Both the position numbers and the translations under genes were made by a program. From Octadecabacter sp. SW4 (GTDB lineage Bacteria; Pseudomonadota; Alphaproteobacteria; Rhodobacterales; Rhodobacteraceae), in contig NZ_CP042819.1 in assembly GCF_008065155.1 (NCBI RefSeq), forward strand, positions 2,362,922-2,426,921: a stretch of 64,000 bases of DNA, written 5' to 3'. Under the pieces are notes generated by a model. That model made no database searches and was not told the origin of the DNA. It saw only the letters and a program-made list of their open reading frames with translations. Below, piece by piece: positions 52,184-61,925 of this stretch (position 1 is the stretch's first letter; each line of letters starts with the position of its first letter).

Positions 52184-52714
52184 ATGAAAACCGTCAAAGA
52201 CTATATCCGCACGATCCCCGACTTCCCCCACGAGGGGATCATGTTTCGCGATGTGACAACCCTGTTTGCCAATGCGCGCGGATTCCGGATTGCCGTTGAT
52301 CAGCTACTGCACCCATATGCGGGCGCGGATATCGACGTGGTGATCGGGCTCGAGGCGCGCGGCTTTATCCTTGGCGGGGCGATCGCGCACCAGCTTGGCA
52401 AAGGCTTCGTGCCGATCCGCAAGAAAGGCAAACTGCCCGGCAAGACGATTCAGCAGGCCTATGCGCTGGAATACGGCGAAGCGGTGATGGAAATGCACGA
52501 CGATGCACTGGACGCGGGCGCAAAGGTGCTGGTGGTCGATGATCTGCTGGCAACCGGTGGCACCGCCGAGGCCGGAATCAAACTGATCGAACGGCTTGGC
52601 GCTGAAGTGATCGGCTGCGCCTTTGTAATCGACCTGCCCGATCTGGGCGGTCGCGCGCGTCTGGAAAAACTGGGCATGGACGTGCATGCCCTGTGCGCCT
52701 TTGACGGCGACTGA
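52184..52714 (+). CDS. apt: Adenine phosphoribosyltransferase
   Basis: 176 aa. [50 protein letters not shown], and PRPP-binding [17 protein letters not shown]. Converts adenine plus PRPP to AMP. Start ATG 52184, 16 nt after DUF2927. Confidence 0.96.
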   Translation: MKTVKDYIRTIPDFPHEGIMFRDVTTLFANARGFRIAVDQLLHPYAGADIDVVIGLEARGFILGGAIAHQLGKGFVPIRKKGKLPGKTIQQAYALEYGEAVMEMHDDALDAGAKVLVVDDLLATGGTAEAGIKLIERLGAEVIGCAFVIDLPDLGGRARLEKLGMDVHALCAFDGD

Positions 52715-52738
52715 GACGCTCTTGGCCGGCCTGCGCCG

Positions 52739-54148
52739 CTAGCCGCGCAGCACCGCACCCGGGTTCATAATGCCCTGCGGATCAAGTGCCGCCTTGATCG
52801 CGCGCATCATCTCCAGCTTGGCGGGGTCGGCGTAGCGTTCCAGATCATCCACTTTCAAGCGGCCGATCCCGTGTTCGGCGCTTACGGAACCGCCAAATCG
52901 ATGCGCCAGATCATGCACGGTCGCCTTGATGGCATCGCGGCGGTCTTGGAAATCGCCGCGCGACAATCCCTTTGGCGGAAAGACATTGTAGTGCAGATTT
53001 CCATCGCCAAGATGGCCGAAACAGTTGATCCGGAAATCCCCAAGCGCCGCCAGGGCCTTGCCACCCTGTGCGATGAAATCGGGGATACAGGACAGCGGCA
53101 CCGCAATATCATGGGACGAAATCGATCCGATCCGGCGGTTCGCTTCGGGGATGTTTTCGCGCAGGGCCCAGAATGCCGCGCGCTGCGCCAGCGACTGCGC
53201 AATCACCCCGTCCGTGACCAGCCCGGCCCTGTCGGCAGCGGCATAAAGATCGCCCAAGGCGGCGTCCGGCGACACCCCGCGCGGCAAGCCCAGATCAATC
53301 AGCACCATCCAGTCGGGTTGATCGACAAAGGGCAGCGCCACATCCGGCCCGACTTCGGACAGGAAATCCGGGCCCTGGCGGTGCATCAGTTCAAAGGCAG
53401 AAATCGTATCGCCAAGCTGCGCACCCGCCAGCGCCAGCAGTTCCAGCGCCGCCTGCGGCGAGCGCACGGCAAAAACCGCCGCCCCGACCTGCGCAGGCAC
53501 CGGCACCAAACGCAGGGCCGCGGCCGTGATCACCCCCAGCGTCCCTTCCGCCCCGATCATCAGGTCGCGCAAATCATAGCCGGTATTATCCTTGCGCAGC
53601 CGTGAAAGACCCTGCCAGACCGTGCCATCGGGGCGCACGACTTCCAGCCCCAGACACTGCGCACGCGCATTGCCATAGCGCAGCACGTTCACGCCGCCTG
53701 CGTTGGTCGACAGCAGCCCGCCAATGCGTGCTGATCCTTCCGAGGCGAGCGAAAGCGCGAACATTCGGTCAACCTCGGCCGCCGCGCGGTGGATATCGGC
53801 CAGGATCACCCCAGCATCAACGACCATGACATTTTCGGACGGATAGAGCGCACGGATCGCCGTCATCCGCTCAAGTGACAGCACGACTGGCGCAGGGCCG
53901 TCGGGTTGCAACTGCCCGCCAACCAGACCTGTGCCGCCCCCATAAGGCACAACGCCGATCCGTGCCTGCGCACAGGCTTTGACAACCTGCGAGACCTCGC
54001 TCGTGCTGGCGGGCGCAAGCACCAGCCCCTGCCCCGACCAGCGCCCGCGCGGCTCTTGCAGATAGGGTGCGCTGTCGGTGCGAAACGTGGCAGTCGGCAG
54101 TTGCGCGCGCAAATGCGCCTCGAACTCTGCGGTCACGCCGTTCAACAT
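52739..54148 (-). CDS. FAD-linked oxidase / D-2-hydroxyacid dehydrogenase
   Basis: 469 aa. FAD-binding PCMH part: VVPYGGGTGLVGGQLQPDGP, LSTNAGGVNVLRYGNARAQC, DLMIGAEGTLGVITAAALRL; C-terminal FAD-oxidase domain with CFGHLGDGNLHYNVFPP and SVSAEHGIGRLK. GlcD/DLD2/D2HGDH family. Monocistronic-looking; substrate not fixed (D-lactate or D-2-hydroxyglutarate likely). Confidence 0.92.
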   Translation of the reverse strand: MLNGVTAEFEAHLRAQLPTATFRTDSAPYLQEPRGRWSGQGLVLAPASTSEVSQVVKACAQARIGVVPYGGGTGLVGGQLQPDGPAPVVLSLERMTAIRALYPSENVMVVDAGVILADIHRAAAEVDRMFALSLASEGSARIGGLLSTNAGGVNVLRYGNARAQCLGLEVVRPDGTVWQGLSRLRKDNTGYDLRDLMIGAEGTLGVITAAALRLVPVPAQVGAAVFAVRSPQAALELLALAGAQLGDTISAFELMHRQGPDFLSEVGPDVALPFVDQPDWMVLIDLGLPRGVSPDAALGDLYAAADRAGLVTDGVIAQSLAQRAAFWALRENIPEANRRIGSISSHDIAVPLSCIPDFIAQGGKALAALGDFRINCFGHLGDGNLHYNVFPPKGLSRGDFQDRRDAIKATVHDLAHRFGGSVSAEHGIGRLKVDDLERYADPAKLEMMRAIKAALDPQGIMNPGAVLRG

Positions 54149-54154
54149 GCTGGC

Positions 54155-54739
54155 TTACCCCACATCCGTTTTGCCGCGCCTGTCGCTGCGCAGATTGGCG
54201 TAAAGCACATGATTGCGCCAGCGCCCGTTAATCTGGAGGTAGCTTTGCGCAACGCCCTCGTATTTGTAACCGCATTTTTCCAGCAGGCTGCGCGATGCGG
54301 TGTTTTCGGGCAGGCACCCGGCCTCGATCCGGCTTAGGTCCAGGATCTGAAAAGCATGATGCACGACCGCACCGATCGCCTCGCGCATATAGCCTTGGCG
54401 CGCATAAGGTTCGCCAATCCAGTAACCGGTCGTGCCCGCCTGCGCGGGGCCACGGCGGATATTGTCCAGCGTGATTGCCCCCAACAGCACGTCGTCGTCG
54501 CGCCGGATCAGGAACAGCGGCACGGCGGTGCCGCTACTGATTGACCGCTGCGCCCAATAGACCCGGTTGGTAAAGGCCTTGCGGCTCAGGTGGTCAGCGG
54601 CCCATGCCGGTTCCCACGGTGTCAGAAAATCGACGCTGGCCTGTCGCAAGGCCGCCCAACTGCGAAAATCCGAATGGACCGGCGGGCGTAGTGTCAGCCG
54701 TTCGGTCTCAATGCGGACTTTGCGTTTGGGACGCAGCAT
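54155..54739 (-). CDS. GNAT acetyltransferase, RimJ/RimL-like
   Basis: 194 aa: RIETERLTLRPPVHSDFRSW, GTTGYWIGEPYARQGYMREA, HHAFQILDLSRIEAGCLPEN and RSLLEKCGYKYEGVAQSYLQ, all of the ribosomal-protein N-acetyltransferase group. Overlaps the M16 protease stop (ATGA), so it ends the thrC-M16-GNAT unit. Confidence 0.93.
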   Translation of the reverse strand: MLRPKRKVRIETERLTLRPPVHSDFRSWAALRQASVDFLTPWEPAWAADHLSRKAFTNRVYWAQRSISSGTAVPLFLIRRDDDVLLGAITLDNIRRGPAQAGTTGYWIGEPYARQGYMREAIGAVVHHAFQILDLSRIEAGCLPENTASRSLLEKCGYKYEGVAQSYLQINGRWRNHVLYANLRSDRRGKTDVG

Positions 54740-56004
54740 CAGGCGGCGAGCCTTTCGCGCAGACTTGCCAGATCAGGCGTTGCCTTGGTCGGACCATAGA
54801 TGGTCAAGGCCGCGCCCGACCGTGTCGCCATATCGGTGGCGAAACTTTTGACATCACCCGTCGTCACTGCATCGATCCGCGCGATGACCTCTTCCAGCGG
54901 CGGCACCCGCCCCCAGATCGACACCATCCGCGCCAGGCGTTCGGCGCGGTTTGACGGGCTTTCCAACCCCATCAGCAGCCCCGCTTTCATCTGCGCCCGG
55001 GCGCGCGCAACCTCATCGGCGCGCATGTCATCGGCGCTACGCCTGATTTCATCCATCGTGATGGTGGCCAGATCGCCGATCTGATCCGCCGAAGTGCCCG
55101 CATAGATCGTCGTCATGCCGGTATCGGCATAGGCCCCGGCCTGCGCAAAGATCGTGTAGCACAGCCCGCGCTTTTCGCGCACTTCCTGAAACAACCGCGA
55201 GGACATGCCGCCACCAAGGGCCGTGGCATATATCTGTGCAGTATAGATTTCGGGATCGTTATAGGCCGGGCCTTCCAGCGCGAGGGCAAAGTGCACCTGT
55301 TCAAGCGATTTGAACTCATGGCGCTCGCCGCCCTGAAACTGAGCGGGCACGATCAACGCCTGCGCGGGGCCGGCATCCAGATGGCCAAACAATTCTTCGG
55401 CCCGTTTGACGATTGTATCGTGATCGACGGCACCGGCGGCGGACAGGATCATCTGGCCGGGCTGGTAGTTGGTGCGCACAAATTCGGCCAGATCGTCGCG
55501 GTTAAAGGCGCTGACCCTTTCGGCTGGCCCAAGGATCGTGCGACCGATGGGTTGATCAGGATAGGCGACCTCTTGCAGCCAATCAAAGATGATATCGTCA
55601 GGCGTATCGAGTGCCTGCCCGATTTCCTGAAGGATCACGCCGCGTTCGACCTCGATCTCGGCCGGGTCAAAGACCGGGTTCAGCAGGATATCGGAAATCA
55701 CATTCAGGGCCAGCGGCACATCATCTTGCAAGACGCGCGCGTAATAGGCCGTCATCTCGCGCGAGGTATAGGCGTTGATATAGCCGCCCACGTCTTCGAT
55801 GGCTTCGGCGATTTGCAGGGCACTGCGGGTCTTGGTGCCCTTGAACGCCATATGCTCAAGGAAATGCGCGATGCCGTTTTGCTGCACGGTTTCATTGCGC
55901 CCGCCCGCGTTGACCCAAATCCCGAGGGAGGCGGATTTCAGGCCGGGCATATGTTCGGTGACGATCCGCAGACCGTTGGACAGGGTATGAAGTTGCACGC
56001 TCAC
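54739..56004 (-). CDS. M16-family zinc protease
   Basis: 421 aa. Inverted zinc motif HFLEH at 47-51 with downstream E in VERGVILQEIGQALD; VNAGGRNETVQQNGIAHF precedes. C-terminal domain has GLCYTIFAQAGAYADTGMTT, as in mitochondrial processing peptidase beta-like PqqL/MPP members. Overlaps thrC by ATGA, the typical alphaproteobacterial thrC-mpp pair. Confidence 0.95.
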   Translation of the reverse strand: MSVQLHTLSNGLRIVTEHMPGLKSASLGIWVNAGGRNETVQQNGIAHFLEHMAFKGTKTRSALQIAEAIEDVGGYINAYTSREMTAYYARVLQDDVPLALNVISDILLNPVFDPAEIEVERGVILQEIGQALDTPDDIIFDWLQEVAYPDQPIGRTILGPAERVSAFNRDDLAEFVRTNYQPGQMILSAAGAVDHDTIVKRAEELFGHLDAGPAQALIVPAQFQGGERHEFKSLEQVHFALALEGPAYNDPEIYTAQIYATALGGGMSSRLFQEVREKRGLCYTIFAQAGAYADTGMTTIYAGTSADQIGDLATITMDEIRRSADDMRADEVARARAQMKAGLLMGLESPSNRAERLARMVSIWGRVPPLEEVIARIDAVTTGDVKSFATDMATRSGAALTIYGPTKATPDLASLRERLAA

Positions 56005-57389
56005 GCGGTGATCCGTTCTTTGATGAGGGCTTGCAGGGCGGACAGGTCGTTGGCAACGCGGGTGACCCGTTCATCGCGGTCAAACAGGTCGGCCATATGA
56101 GGGGGCAGCGCGGGGCGGGTGCCCGTGGCCTTTTCGACCGCATCGGGGAATTTGGCCGGATGGGCGGTGGCCAGTGTGATCATTGGCACCCTGCCCAAAT
56201 GATCATTGGCAACCCGCACGCCAACGGCCGTATGCGGGCAGAAGATTTCATTGGTCACGCCCACTTGCCCGCCGATGGTCGCCAGCGTCTCCTCCTCGGA
56301 TACGCGGCCCGATCGAAAGGTGTCGCGCAGCATCTGATAGGCACCTTGGCTGATCTGGAACCCGCCTTTCGCCTTCAGATCATCCATCTGCTGCGCAACC
56401 ACAGCACCATCCTGACCGTAGGCATAAAACAATGCGCGTTCAAAGTTGGACGAAACCTGAATATCCATCGACGGGCTGATCGAGGGAATCACGCCCTGTT
56501 TGATCTGCTCGCCACTTTGCAAGGTGCGGTGCAGGATATCGTTCTGGTTCGTGGCAATGACAAGTCGGTCAATCGGCAGGCCCATTTCCTTGGCGATGTA
56601 GCCTGCGAAGATGTCACCGAAATTGCCCGTTGGCACAGTAAAACTGACCTTGCGGTGCGGCGCACCAAGGCTGACAGCACTGCTGAAATAATAGACCACC
56701 TGCGCCAGGACACGACCCCAGTTGATGCTGTTCACACCCGCCAGGCGGACGTCGTCACGAAAGGCGAAATCGTTGAACATATCCTTCAGGGCCGCTTGGC
56801 AATCGTCGAAATCCCCGTCGACGGCCAATGCGTGAACGTTGGCCTGCGGCGGCGTGGTCATCTGGCGGCGCTGCACGTCCGATACCCGCCCGTGCGGGAA
56901 CAGGATGAACACATCAACGTTGGACAGCCCCTTGAACGCCTCGATTGCCGCTGACCCCGTATCACCCGAAGTCGCTCCGACAATCGTGATCCGCTCGCCC
57001 GAGCGTGACAGCGACGCCTGAAACATCTGGCCGATCAACTGCATGGCAAAGTCCTTGAAGGCCAAAGTAGGGCCGTGGAACAATTCCAGCAGGAAATGAT
57101 TGGGGGCCAGTTGCACCAAGGGCGCGCGCGCCGCGTGGCCGAAACCGCCATAGGCCGCATCGATCAGCGCGCGAAATTCGGCATCCGTAAAGGTATCACC
57201 GATAAACGGGCGCATCACCCTAAACGCGATATCCTCGTAGGATTGCCCTGCCATCGCGGCGATCTGATCCGCCGACACGGTCGGGATCGTTTCAGGCACG
57301 TAAAGCCCGCCGTCCCGCGCAAGGCCCGTCATCATCGCCTGTTCGAACGTCAGCTTGGGCGCCTGCCCGCGGGTCGAAATGTATTGCAT
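56001..57389 (-). CDS. thrC: Threonine synthase
   Basis: 462 aa. MQYISTRGQAPKLTFEQAMM start, PLP lysine K112 in GPTLAFKDFAMQLIG, TIVGATSGDTGSAAIEAFKG and VPTGNFGDIFAGYIAKEMGL. Last step of threonine synthesis. 1 nt after the SURF1 stop region on the same strand. Confidence 0.96.
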   Translation of the reverse strand: MQYISTRGQAPKLTFEQAMMTGLARDGGLYVPETIPTVSADQIAAMAGQSYEDIAFRVMRPFIGDTFTDAEFRALIDAAYGGFGHAARAPLVQLAPNHFLLELFHGPTLAFKDFAMQLIGQMFQASLSRSGERITIVGATSGDTGSAAIEAFKGLSNVDVFILFPHGRVSDVQRRQMTTPPQANVHALAVDGDFDDCQAALKDMFNDFAFRDDVRLAGVNSINWGRVLAQVVYYFSSAVSLGAPHRKVSFTVPTGNFGDIFAGYIAKEMGLPIDRLVIATNQNDILHRTLQSGEQIKQGVIPSISPSMDIQVSSNFERALFYAYGQDGAVVAQQMDDLKAKGGFQISQGAYQMLRDTFRSGRVSEEETLATIGGQVGVTNEIFCPHTAVGVRVANDHLGRVPMITLATAHPAKFPDAVEKATGTRPALPPHMADLFDRDERVTRVANDLSALQALIKERITA

Positions 57390-57390
57390 C

Positions 57391-58065
57391 TTAATCCTTG
57401 TTGCGCAGGATGCGCGTGATCAAAAACAGGGTCATGATGGCCCAGACGATAGCCAGCAAAAACCACGTTATCGCGTAGTTCAGGTGATCGTTTTTGACTC
57501 CGGCAGAGTCAACGGGCAAGGGCGCGACCCGTGCATCCAATCCGGTTGCGTTGTTCAAAATCACCATGATCGGCAGGGTTTCAAGGATGGCGGCCATCGC
57601 CTCCACATCGCGCCCAAACCAGATATTCTTGTCAAGGTCGGGTGCAGGTGTCGATGAATTCACATCATCTGGCCAAACCAGATTGCCCGTCCCTTCAAGC
57701 GCCGCAAAGCTGCGCTGCGCGTCCTTGGCCTCCAGCGCGATCAATCCCTGATCCAGCAGAATGCGCCGCCCATCATCAAGTTGCAGGGCGGTGATGGCGC
57801 GGTAGCCCGTCCCCTGGGCTGTCCCCGACGTCAGCACATGCAGTTCATCGCCGACCGGAACACCGGCAAAATTCACCGCAAGATATTCGTCATCCGCTTC
57901 GTTCGGGTCAGCGGGAATTGCAACCGGCGCAGCGGTCATGCGGGCATTGATGTCGGCCAGAATACCCTCTTTCCAGCCAAGCCGATCAAGCTGCCAGAAT
58001 CCGAGAAACAGCAGGACAACGATGCCACCAAGGCCAAGGATAATTGGAAAGATCAAACGCGCCAT
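57391..58065 (-). CDS. SURF1 family cytochrome oxidase assembly protein
   Basis: 224 aa with two membrane helices at the ends (FPIILGLGGIVVLLFLGFWQ and NYAITWFLLAIVWAIMTLFL) and conserved WQLDRLGWKEGILADI, TGYRAITALQLDDGRRILLD and GL motifs of SURF1. Assists haem a insertion into oxidase subunit I. Follows ctaE. Confidence 0.93.
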   Translation of the reverse strand: MARLIFPIILGLGGIVVLLFLGFWQLDRLGWKEGILADINARMTAAPVAIPADPNEADDEYLAVNFAGVPVGDELHVLTSGTAQGTGYRAITALQLDDGRRILLDQGLIALEAKDAQRSFAALEGTGNLVWPDDVNSSTPAPDLDKNIWFGRDVEAMAAILETLPIMVILNNATGLDARVAPLPVDSAGVKNDHLNYAITWFLLAIVWAIMTLFLITRILRNKD

Positions 58066-58166
58066 ACGGGGATCACTCCGCTGTTGAAATGCGAAACGCG
58101 CGAGGGGATCTCGCGCGTCTCAGGTCTTGTGCAAAGCTGGCAAAGGGTCAACCCCTGTCAGCCGTC

Positions 58167-58967
58167 TTAGGAACCCCAGACATAGATCGAGGCAAAAAGG
58201 AACAGCCAGACCACGTCAACAAAGTGCCAATACCAGGCGGCGGCTTCAAAGCCGATATGCTTTTCGGGGGTGAAGTGACCCGCATAGACGCGCAACAGGC
58301 AGACGGTCAAAAAGATCGTGCCGATGATCACGTGCAGACCGTGGAAACCTGTCGCCATAAAGAAGTTTGCGCCGTAAATATTGCCCGCAAGACCAAAGCT
58401 TGCTTCGCTGTATTCATAGGCTTGCAACACCGTAAAGATCACGCCCAGCCCAATGGCAAGGATCAGGCCGTGCTTGATATCACGGCGGTTGTTTTCATGC
58501 ACAAGCGCGTGGTGCGCCCAGGTTGCCGCAGCCCCCGAACACAGCAGGATCAGCGTGTTGATCAGCGGCAGGTGCCACGGGTCCAGCGTTTCGATCCCTG
58601 CGGGCGGCCAGACACCGTCAACCAGCGGGCTTTCCGGGCCCATCGGGTAAAGCGCATGTTTGAAAAAGCTCCAGAACCAGGCGGCAAAGAACATCACTTC
58701 GGACATGATGAACATGATAAAGCCATAGCGCAGGCCGATGCGGACAACCGGCGTGTGATCGCCCACTTCGCTTTCGACAATCACGTCAGCCCACCAGCCA
58801 TACATGCAGTAAAGCACGCCGACAAAACCGATCAGAAACATCCACGGGCCGTTGTCCTGCATCCACATGACAGCGCCAAACAGCATGATGAACGCGCCCA
58901 GCGCCGACAGCAGTGGCCAGATCGAGGGGTTCAGGATGTGATAATCGTGGTTCTTTTCGTGCGCCAT
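58167..58967 (-). CDS. ctaE: Cytochrome c oxidase subunit III
   Basis: 266 aa from ATG 58967 (AGAGGAAG upstream). Seven membrane helices; motifs [79 protein letters not shown] and [20 protein letters not shown]. Core subunit of aa3 oxidase. Confidence 0.97.
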   Translation of the reverse strand: MAHEKNHDYHILNPSIWPLLSALGAFIMLFGAVMWMQDNGPWMFLIGFVGVLYCMYGWWADVIVESEVGDHTPVVRIGLRYGFIMFIMSEVMFFAAWFWSFFKHALYPMGPESPLVDGVWPPAGIETLDPWHLPLINTLILLCSGAAATWAHHALVHENNRRDIKHGLILAIGLGVIFTVLQAYEYSEASFGLAGNIYGANFFMATGFHGLHVIIGTIFLTVCLLRVYAGHFTPEKHIGFEAAAWYWHFVDVVWLFLFASIYVWGS

Positions 58968-59018
58968 GTTGGTCTTCCTCTGTCCCAAGTGCGGGGCCCA
59001 TTCATTCGGGCTTGGTCG

Positions 59019-59624
59019 TTAGTTCAAATCTATGGCGGGTGTCTCCGCCGGTGTCAAAGGGGCAAGTGCGGCCTGCGTGTCATCTTCGGGCAGGTCGATC
59101 TGGTAGAATGTATAGCTGAGCGTGATCGTGTGGACATACTGCCCTTCGCGGTCATCGACGATGGCAGGGTCCACAAAGAAGGTCACGGGCATCAGCACGG
59201 TTTCACCCGGTTGCAGCACCTGCTCGGTGAAACAAAAGCATTCGATCTTGTCGAAAAATCCGCCGGCCTCGTAGGGGGTGACATTATAGGATGCCTGCCC
59301 GGCGATGGGCTTATCGGTCGGGTTGCTTGCCTCATAGAAGGCCAGGCCTGTTTCGCCGATGCGCAGGGTCATTTCCCGCTCGACCGGTTTGAAGGTCCAG
59401 GGCATGTCGCGTTCAAGGCTCCCGTCAAAACGGATCGTGATCGTCTGATCAAGAACCGTATCGCTGCCCGCTTCGGCGACGTTCGTTGCACCACCAAAAC
59501 CGGTGACGCGGCAGAACCAGTCATAAAACGGCACCGAGGCCCAGGCGAGGCCACCCATCAACAAGACAACCGCCACAGTCTGCACCAGCGTGCGCTTGGG
59601 GCCTTGAATTTGGGGCAGGATCAT
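59019..59624 (-). CDS. ctaG: Cytochrome oxidase assembly factor CtaG (Cox11)
   Basis: 201 aa. One N-terminal membrane helix, VPFYDWFCRVTGFGG, MPWTFKPVEREMTLRIGETG, and copper site CFCFTEQVLQPGETVLMPVT-FFVDP. Delivers copper to CuB. Overlaps the 68-aa gene by ATGA. Confidence 0.96.
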   Translation of the reverse strand: MILPQIQGPKRTLVQTVAVVLLMGGLAWASVPFYDWFCRVTGFGGATNVAEAGSDTVLDQTITIRFDGSLERDMPWTFKPVEREMTLRIGETGLAFYEASNPTDKPIAGQASYNVTPYEAGGFFDKIECFCFTEQVLQPGETVLMPVTFFVDPAIVDDREGQYVHTITLSYTFYQIDLPEDDTQAALAPLTPAETPAIDLN

Positions 59625-59827
59625 TGCGCGCCTCCCTCGGGGGCGGGCTCAAGCTGCGGGCGCACCACATGGTCAAAACGTTCCATCTGCGCGATGTTTT
59701 CCACGTTCGTCACCTTGACGACGGTCAAGCCAAAGACGATCGCGATCAGGCCGATCAGCAAAACGAACACGCCAAGGTTGCGACCGCGGCGGCGCTGATG
59801 GATTTCATGTTCAACCCGAATTGCCAT
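59621..59827 (-). CDS. Small membrane protein between ctaB and ctaG
   Basis: 68 aa from ATG 59827, which overlaps the ctaB stop (TAATG). MAIRVEHEIHQRRRGRNLGV then one membrane helix (FVLLIGLIAIVFGLTVVKVT) and VENIAQMERFDHVVRP. This layout is the CoxF-like small gene seen between ctaB and ctaG in alphaproteobacteria. Probable oxidase assembly aid. Confidence 0.88.
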   Translation of the reverse strand: MAIRVEHEIHQRRRGRNLGVFVLLIGLIAIVFGLTVVKVTNVENIAQMERFDHVVRPQLEPAPEGGAQ

Positions 59828-60762
59828 TACCAGCCTCCCAAACCCCAAGGCTTTAACGCTGCCTCGGCCAAAAGCGCACCAAAGTGCAGAAAAAGATAAT
59901 AAAGCGAGATTTTGAACACGCGCTTTTCAAGGGCGTAATTGTCCGCCTCGGCGTCCGTTTCAACGCGGCGCCAGATGTCATAGGCGCCCTTCAGAAACCA
60001 CACATTCAAGACCAGGGCCGTGGCCAGATAGACCGGCCCACCAATCGACGTAAAGGCGATGCCCAGCGCCACAGGCACCAGCGCAATCGTATAACCCAGC
60101 ACATGATTACGGGTGACGCGGCGGCCATGCGTTTCGGTCAGCATCGGCACGCCCGCATCGCCGTAATCAGATTTGACGAACAGGGCAAGCGCCCAGAAAT
60201 GCGGTGGCGTCCACATGAAGATCAGGGCGAACATCAGCACGCTTTCGACCGACACGCCGCCCGTGGCAACGGCCCAGCCGATCATCGGAGGAAAGGCCCC
60301 CGCCGCACCGCCGATGACGATATTGTTGGGTGTCGCGCGTTTCAGCCACATGGAATAGACGACCGCGTAGAAAAAGATCGTAAAGGCCAGCAGACCAGCG
60401 GCAAGGAAATTTGCCGCCAGCGCCAAGAGGATCACCGCAAAGCCGGACAGGGCCAGGCCAATTGCCAGGGCCTCTCCCGGTTGCACGCGCCCCGACGGAA
60501 TCGGACGTTTTGCCGTGCGCTTCATCAGCACATCGATATCCGCGTCCCACCACATGTTGAGAGCACCCGATGCCCCGGCCCCCACCGCGATGCATAGCAC
60601 CGCCACAAAGCCGATGAAGGGATGCACCGCCACGGGCGCGACCAAAAGACCGACCAGCGCCGTGAACACGACCAAAGACATCACACGCGGCTTGAGAAGG
60701 GCGAAATAGTCGCCCATCTGCGCCTCCTGTTGCTTTGTCTCTGGCAGGCTTGCGTCTGTCAT
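59827..60762 (-). CDS. ctaB: Protohaem IX farnesyltransferase (haem O synthase)
   Basis: 311 aa from ATG 60762. Many membrane helices; prenyltransferase motif NMWWDADIDVLMKRTAKRPI, second motif KSDYGDAGVPMLTETHGRRV. Adds farnesyl to haem B. Follows the ctaC-ctaB hairpin cluster. Confidence 0.96.
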   Translation of the reverse strand: MTDASLPETKQQEAQMGDYFALLKPRVMSLVVFTALVGLLVAPVAVHPFIGFVAVLCIAVGAGASGALNMWWDADIDVLMKRTAKRPIPSGRVQPGEALAIGLALSGFAVILLALAANFLAAGLLAFTIFFYAVVYSMWLKRATPNNIVIGGAAGAFPPMIGWAVATGGVSVESVLMFALIFMWTPPHFWALALFVKSDYGDAGVPMLTETHGRRVTRNHVLGYTIALVPVALGIAFTSIGGPVYLATALVLNVWFLKGAYDIWRRVETDAEADNYALEKRVFKISLYYLFLHFGALLAEAALKPWGLGGW

Positions 60763-60779
60763 GGTGTTCCTATCGGGGC

Positions 60780-60861
60780 GTGGGTTGAAACCCACCTTGC
60801 GAAAAAAAGTGGGTGACCACCCACCTTACAGGACTGCGGGTAAGGTGGGTCTTGACCCACC
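60780..60861. repeat. Cluster of three GTGGGT palindromes between ctaC and ctaB
   Basis: GTGGGTT-GA-AACCCAC (60780-60795), GTGGGT-GACC-ACCCAC (60809-60824), GGTGGGTC-TT-GACCCACC (60844-60861). All contain GTGGGT/ACCCAC arms. Similar intergenic palindromes are frequent in roseobacters. They could act as transcript-processing or attenuation hairpins. Confidence 0.75.
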
Positions 60862-60868
60862 CACCCCT

Positions 60869-61729
60869 TCAGGCAGGGAATTCTTCCTGCGCGCCAGCCA
60901 ACCAGGCATCATATACCTCTTGGCTGACGACTTTGACGGTGATGGGCATAAAGGCGTGATCCTTGCCGCAAAGTTCGGAACACTGGCCAAAGTAGATACC
61001 TTCGCGTTCCGCCGCGAACCACAGTTGCGCCAAACGCCCGGGCACCGCATCTTGCTTGACGCCAAACGCCGGGATCGTCCACGAGTGGATCACATCCGCA
61101 CCCGTCACCTGCATCACCACCGTCGCACCGATCGGCACGACCACGGCATTGTCGGTCGCAAGGCGGAATTCATCGTCAGAATAGCCAGCCTCGGCCAGCT
61201 GCGCCGAAATCCCCTCGTTCAGGTTCCCCTCGCCATAGCCGATCATGTAGCTTTCAAAAAACACGCCTTCATCCAGATACTCATAGCTCCAATACCACTG
61301 GTAGCCGGTCACCTTGATGGTGATATCGGCCTCGGGGATTTCCTGCTGCTTGAACAGGACGGGCAAGGAAAACGCGCCAATAAACACAAGAATCACAACC
61401 GGAACGATCGTCCAGGCCACTTCCAGAGGCGAGTTATGGGTAAAGCTTGCCGCAGTCGGGTTGGCGCGCCGGTTGTAGCGCAGGATCACAAAGGCCAGCA
61501 GCCCGGTGACAAACAGCGTGATCAGCGTGATGATCACCAGCAGCATCCCGTCGAGCCATTGCACATCGCGGGCCAGTTCCGTGGCCGCGGGCTGAAAGCC
61601 CATTTCGCCGTCTGTCGGCGCGCCAACGATTTCCAGATCCTCGATGGCGGTCTGAGCCGCCACACCCGTGGCGAAAAGTGCGGTGCCTGCTGCGGCCCCG
61701 AGCTTGGTGACGAAATTGGTCATTCGCAT
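60869..61729 (-). CDS. ctaC: Cytochrome c oxidase subunit II
   Basis: 286 aa from ATG 61729 (ATG 61825 would add 32 residues and lacks a signal). Signal peptide [12 protein letters not shown], two membrane helices ([35 protein letters not shown]), [10 protein letters not shown], and CuA site HSWTIP with [16 protein letters not shown]. First gene of the oxidase cluster. Confidence 0.96.
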   Translation of the reverse strand: MRMTNFVTKLGAAAGTALFATGVAAQTAIEDLEIVGAPTDGEMGFQPAATELARDVQWLDGMLLVIITLITLFVTGLLAFVILRYNRRANPTAASFTHNSPLEVAWTIVPVVILVFIGAFSLPVLFKQQEIPEADITIKVTGYQWYWSYEYLDEGVFFESYMIGYGEGNLNEGISAQLAEAGYSDDEFRLATDNAVVVPIGATVVMQVTGADVIHSWTIPAFGVKQDAVPGRLAQLWFAAEREGIYFGQCSELCGKDHAFMPITVKVVSQEVYDAWLAGAQEEFPA

Positions 61730-61925
61730 ATCATACCCTGCTTTGATGGTGCCCTGCGGCACCTGTCGTGAGTTCTCCGCGAAAGGCGCATTGCCGCCCC
61801 CGGCACGGAATCCCGTTGTATCCATAAGCGGTCATCCCATATCGTGGGCAGTAACTCAAGAACCCGAGTTGCGGCAAACGGACGCTTTTTGACCTAGATC
61901 AAAGCTCAAACAAGGAAACCGCCCC

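Noticed and set aside
58044..59798. 584-codon open frame antisense to ctaE and ctaG
   Set aside because: It mirrors well-identified oxidase genes, is His/Asp-rich and has no plausible domain.
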